Assembly (NCBI GenBank): GCA_046295975.1
Contig: JBKBMG010000014.1
Coordinates: forward strand, 1 to 64,000
Source of the DNA: UBA2357 sp046295975
GTDB taxonomy: Bacteria; Pseudomonadota; Gammaproteobacteria; Burkholderiales; Rhodocyclaceae
Direction of reading: 5' to 3'
Length of the DNA stretch: 64,000 nucleotides
The position numbers were made by a program, and so were the translations under genes. Shown one piece after another: positions 61,589 through 64,000 of the stretch (positions within the stretch are counted from its first letter, which is position 1; each line of letters begins with the position of its first letter). The notes beneath the pieces were generated by a model, which saw nothing but the letters and a program-made list of their open reading frames with translations, made no database searches and was not told the origin of the DNA.

Positions 61589-62724
61589 AGATGGCAGAGG
61601 CTCACACCATACTCGTGAGCGGTGGCGGCATTTCCGGCCTCACCCTCGCCTGCGCTCTGCGCGCATCGGACATCGACGTCGAAGTGGTCGAATCCAAGCC
61701 GACGCTCTCTGACGACGGCGGCGTCGGCCTCACCCTGGTCGGCAACGCACTGCGTGCCCTGGACACTATCGGCTTGGCACGACCGATCATCGAACGCGGG
61801 GTTCCGGCCAACAGCATCCGACTGTGCATGTCAGACGGGACGCTGCTGCGGGAGCAACCGACTGCGGGTCCATGGGGCGAAGGCATCCCTGGTCACTGCA
61901 GCATCTCGCGCAAGAATCTGCACGCGGTGCTGGCCCAGACCGCCATCGATCGCGGCGTCCGGATCCGCACCGGCGTGCACATCACCGCCTCCGTGCCCTC
62001 GCCGGACGGGCTCGACGTCACCTTCTCCGACGGCAGCCGCGGCCGCTACCGCATTTGCGCGGCCGCCGAAGGCCTGTTTTCCGATGCCAGGGCGCGCCTG
62101 TTTCCGGGCGTGATGCCTGCGCATTCGGGCCAGGCGTCGTGGCGGGCGCTTGTCCGCAGGCCGGAGGGATTGGGGACGTCCGAGATCTACCTTGGCGGCA
62201 AGTATGGGGTGGTCGGCGTCTGCCCGATCACTCCCACCGACGCGTACCTGTACATCGTGGAGGCGGCGCCCGAGCATCACCGCGAGGACGACGAACGCCT
62301 GCACGTCACGATGCGGGAACGGTTGCAGGGCGCCTACGGTGGCCGGATTCCCGCTCTCCTCGATCAGCTCACCGACCCGGCAGTGGTCAGCTATCGGCCG
62401 CTGCCCGCGCTGATCGCGCCGGCCCCATGGTACCGGGAGCACACCGTGCTGATCGGCGATGCGGCCCACGCGAACCCGCCCGTACTGGCGCAAGGCGCTG
62501 CGATGGGGATTGAGGACGCGGTGGTACTCGCCGACGAGCTGCGCAATCATGCTCGTGACATCGACCAGATCCTGGAGCGTTTCATGGCGCGACGCTACGA
62601 GCGCGCCCGCAGCGTGGTCGATAGCTCGGTGCAATTGGCGCGCTGGGAAGTCGAACACACTGAGAACGTGGACGTCCCAGGCGTGCTGGCTCAGGTTTCC
62701 AGGATGCTCGCAGAGCCGATCTGA
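61585..62724 (+). CDS. FAD-dependent aromatic monooxygenase (PHBH fold), coupled to a Rieske oxygenase
   Basis: The 379-residue flavoprotein has GGGISG (about residues 12-17), RICAAAEGLFSDARARLF at the DG position (with AEG, not ADG, as in other members) and VLIGDAAHANPPVLAQGAAMGIEDA. Its start at 61585 overlaps the Rieske gene stop (ATGA). It lies between the two Rieske genes, so the three are probably one operon. The closely related GD-segment (AHANPPVLAQGAAMGIEDA) is shared with the copy at 58068. Confidence 0.88.
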   Translation: MKMAEAHTILVSGGGISGLTLACALRASDIDVEVVESKPTLSDDGGVGLTLVGNALRALDTIGLARPIIERGVPANSIRLCMSDGTLLREQPTAGPWGEGIPGHCSISRKNLHAVLAQTAIDRGVRIRTGVHITASVPSPDGLDVTFSDGSRGRYRICAAAEGLFSDARARLFPGVMPAHSGQASWRALVRRPEGLGTSEIYLGGKYGVVGVCPITPTDAYLYIVEAAPEHHREDDERLHVTMRERLQGAYGGRIPALLDQLTDPAVVSYRPLPALIAPAPWYREHTVLIGDAAHANPPVLAQGAAMGIEDAVVLADELRNHARDIDQILERFMARRYERARSVVDSSVQLARWEVEHTENVDVPGVLAQVSRMLAEPI

Positions 62725-62829
62725 AACCCATGCTTCGCCGCATCATCTCGTCCGCCACAGCGCGATAGACGCTGAATCCTCGCGCTGCGGCGCTTCGGAC
62801 CAAAACAACGATACCAGGAGACATCCATT

Positions 62830-63876
62830 ATGTATCCCTTCCCAGATACCCCGCCCTTCGTTCGCAACCAGTGGTACGTCGCAGCCCAGGGCGACGAGAT
62901 CAGCCGTACCCTCATGGAGCGCACACTCCTGGGCGAGCCGGTGGTTTTGTATCGCACCGAGGCCGGCGAACCGGTAGCCATGCACGGCATCTGTCCGCAC
63001 CGCATGCTACCGCTGATCCAAGGCAAGCTCGTAGGCGACACGGTCGAGTGCGGCTACCACGGCTTTGCCTTCGATTGCGACGGTAAGTGCGTGAGGATAC
63101 CCACGCAATCAAAGGTGCCCGCCAGCTTCCGCACCCGGACCTACCCGATGGTCGAGCGCGGGCCATGGGTGTGGATCTGGATGGGCGATCCCGATAGCGC
63201 CGATCCGAGTCTGGTGCCGGACACCGAGTCGATCGGCATCGCGGCAGACGGCTGGACGGCCTGCAGCCTCGCCCACGTTCACCTGAAAGCGCGCGCGCAG
63301 TTGCTCATCGACAACCTGCTCGACCTGACCCATATCGGGTGGGTGCACGCAGCCTCGATCGGGCAGACGGACATGGTGTTCAGCGAGCCTGACATCGAGG
63401 ACTGCGACGGTCGTTACATCGTCCGCCGGGTTCAGCGGAACGTCGAGCTCGACGGTTTTCACCGCTACCTGTTTCCTCACATCCAGGAGCGCATCGACAC
63501 AGCGCTATACACCGAGGTGATGAACCTGGGCCTGTACAACGCCTGCGGTCCCGACGTCTACCTGGCTGCGACTGGTGAGCCGGTTGGCCGAGTCAACTTC
63601 GTCCACGCTGCCACGCCCGAAACCGCGTACAGCACTCATTACTTCGGCGTCGTCACGCGCAATTTCCGCCTCGAAGACACGGCACTGTCGGATGCCTTGG
63701 CCGCACAGGACCAGCGCGTGCGCAGCGAGGACAAGGCGACCCTGGAAGCCATCGAGCCGATCGCCGACCGTTACGGCGATCCGCGCCACGAGTTGTCGGC
63801 CCTGGCGGACGGCGGCGCGCTGCGCTTGCGCCGCCGGATTTTCGAGTTGCTCGAAGCCGAGCGCCCGCGCAGTTGA
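62830..63876 (+). CDS. Rieske non-heme iron oxygenase alpha subunit (VanA-like), copy 2
   Basis: The 348-residue protein has Rieske ligands C55 and H57 (CPHRM) and C74 and H77 (CGYHG), and a DLTHIGWVHAASIG segment holding the mononuclear iron histidines. It differs from copy 1 throughout, so it is not a recent duplication. It follows the monooxygenase gene by 105 bases and is the last gene of the plus-strand unit. Confidence 0.92.
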   Translation: MYPFPDTPPFVRNQWYVAAQGDEISRTLMERTLLGEPVVLYRTEAGEPVAMHGICPHRMLPLIQGKLVGDTVECGYHGFAFDCDGKCVRIPTQSKVPASFRTRTYPMVERGPWVWIWMGDPDSADPSLVPDTESIGIAADGWTACSLAHVHLKARAQLLIDNLLDLTHIGWVHAASIGQTDMVFSEPDIEDCDGRYIVRRVQRNVELDGFHRYLFPHIQERIDTALYTEVMNLGLYNACGPDVYLAATGEPVGRVNFVHAATPETAYSTHYFGVVTRNFRLEDTALSDALAAQDQRVRSEDKATLEAIEPIADRYGDPRHELSALADGGALRLRRRIFELLEAERPRS

Positions 63877-63901
63877 CCGAGCTTGTGCCTGGCTGATCAG
63901 C

Positions 63902-63933
63902 CACGCACGGGCCGCATGAGCAGCCCGTGCGTG
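63902..63933. terminator. bidirectional hairpin terminator
   Basis: An 11-bp perfect stem (CACGCACGGGC with its complement) has a 10-base loop and lies between the Rieske gene and the convergent gene cut by the window edge. No T-run is seen on the plus strand, so termination may need Rho. Confidence 0.65.
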
Positions 63934-63953
63934 ATACCCGGGGGCGGCAGGCT

Positions 63954-64000
63954 TCAGGCCTTGGCGGCGGCTGCCGCAATGGCGGCGGCGAGGATGTCCA
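63954..64000 (-). CDS. 3' end of a gene running off the window
   Basis: On the minus strand the last codons read D-I-L-A-A-A-I-A-A-A-A-A-K-A-stop, with the stop at 63954-63956. An alanine-rich tail does not identify the product. It converges on the Rieske operon. Confidence 0.45.
   Translation of the reverse strand, partial: DILAAAIAAAAAKA

Noticed and set aside
1..64000. CRISPR arrays, tRNA and rRNA genes
   Set aside because: No regularly spaced repeats, tRNA cloverleaf or rRNA segments were noticed on reading.

Overview
The window reads as a scaffold of a high-GC Betaproteobacterium, most likely Rhodocyclales/Zoogloeaceae (Thauera, Azoarcus or Zoogloea relatives). The reasons are an EF-P with an arginine at the modification site next to its rhamnosyltransferase EarP, a PEP-CTERM protein behind a sigma-54 promoter, RdgC, and a glutaryl-CoA dehydrogenase/CoA-transferase pair. 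This placement is inference; no rRNA is present. A run of 10 Ns at 48574-48583 means that 1-48573 and 48584-64000 are joined only at scaffold level.

Layout. 1-1400: a low-GC accessory patch with IS21-like terminal repeats and two unrecognised ORFs. 1.4-7.4 kb: a membrane protein, an EmrE-type SMR pump, an EamA exporter, an LDH2-type imino-acid reductase, an AsmA-like protein and the PEP-CTERM protein. 7.4-22.5 kb: a trans-4-hydroxy-L-proline catabolic regulon, all on the minus strand. It holds the epimerase, a three-subunit D-hydroxyproline dehydrogenase, the deaminase, alpha-ketoglutarate semialdehyde dehydrogenase, both an ABC and a TRAP transporter, a PAS-AraC regulator and a GntR/FCD regulator. 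Near-identical TCGTATACGA palindromes stand before the GntR gene and before three of the transport/catabolic units, so the regulon can be drawn from sequence alone.

22.6-28.1 kb: a tightly packed minus-strand unit that I regard as the most unusual local system. A cysteine-free periplasmic SUOX-fold (PruR-like, pterin-receptor type) protein is followed by a hybrid histidine kinase and then by two overlapping membrane-associated GTPases. 28.5-35.2 kb is housekeeping: a lipoprotein, efp/earP, rsuA, an SRPBCC protein, rdgC and an M48 lipoprotein peptidase. Perfect DnaA boxes lie on both sides of rsuA. 35.3-38.8 kb: glutarate/glutaryl-CoA metabolism with a LysR regulator. 38.9-46.7 kb: a patatin, an EF-hand membrane protein, and an iron-uptake unit (TonB receptor plus PiuC) with a Fur box.

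46.8-48.6 kb: two miniature inverted-repeat elements flank an orphan phthalate-dioxygenase-type reductase. 48.6-63.9 kb: an aromatic catabolic island. It encodes a DUF1329/DUF1302 outer-membrane pair, three FAD monooxygenases, a SnoaL-like protein, an amidohydrolase, a two-domain type I extradiol dioxygenase with a readable H155/H220/E272 ligand set, a fumarylacetoacetate-hydrolase-family enzyme, two LysR regulators and two VanA-like Rieske oxygenases. Together they suggest demethylation or hydroxylation, meta ring cleavage and processing of the cleavage product. I could not assign the substrate, and the combination does not match a pathway I recognise.
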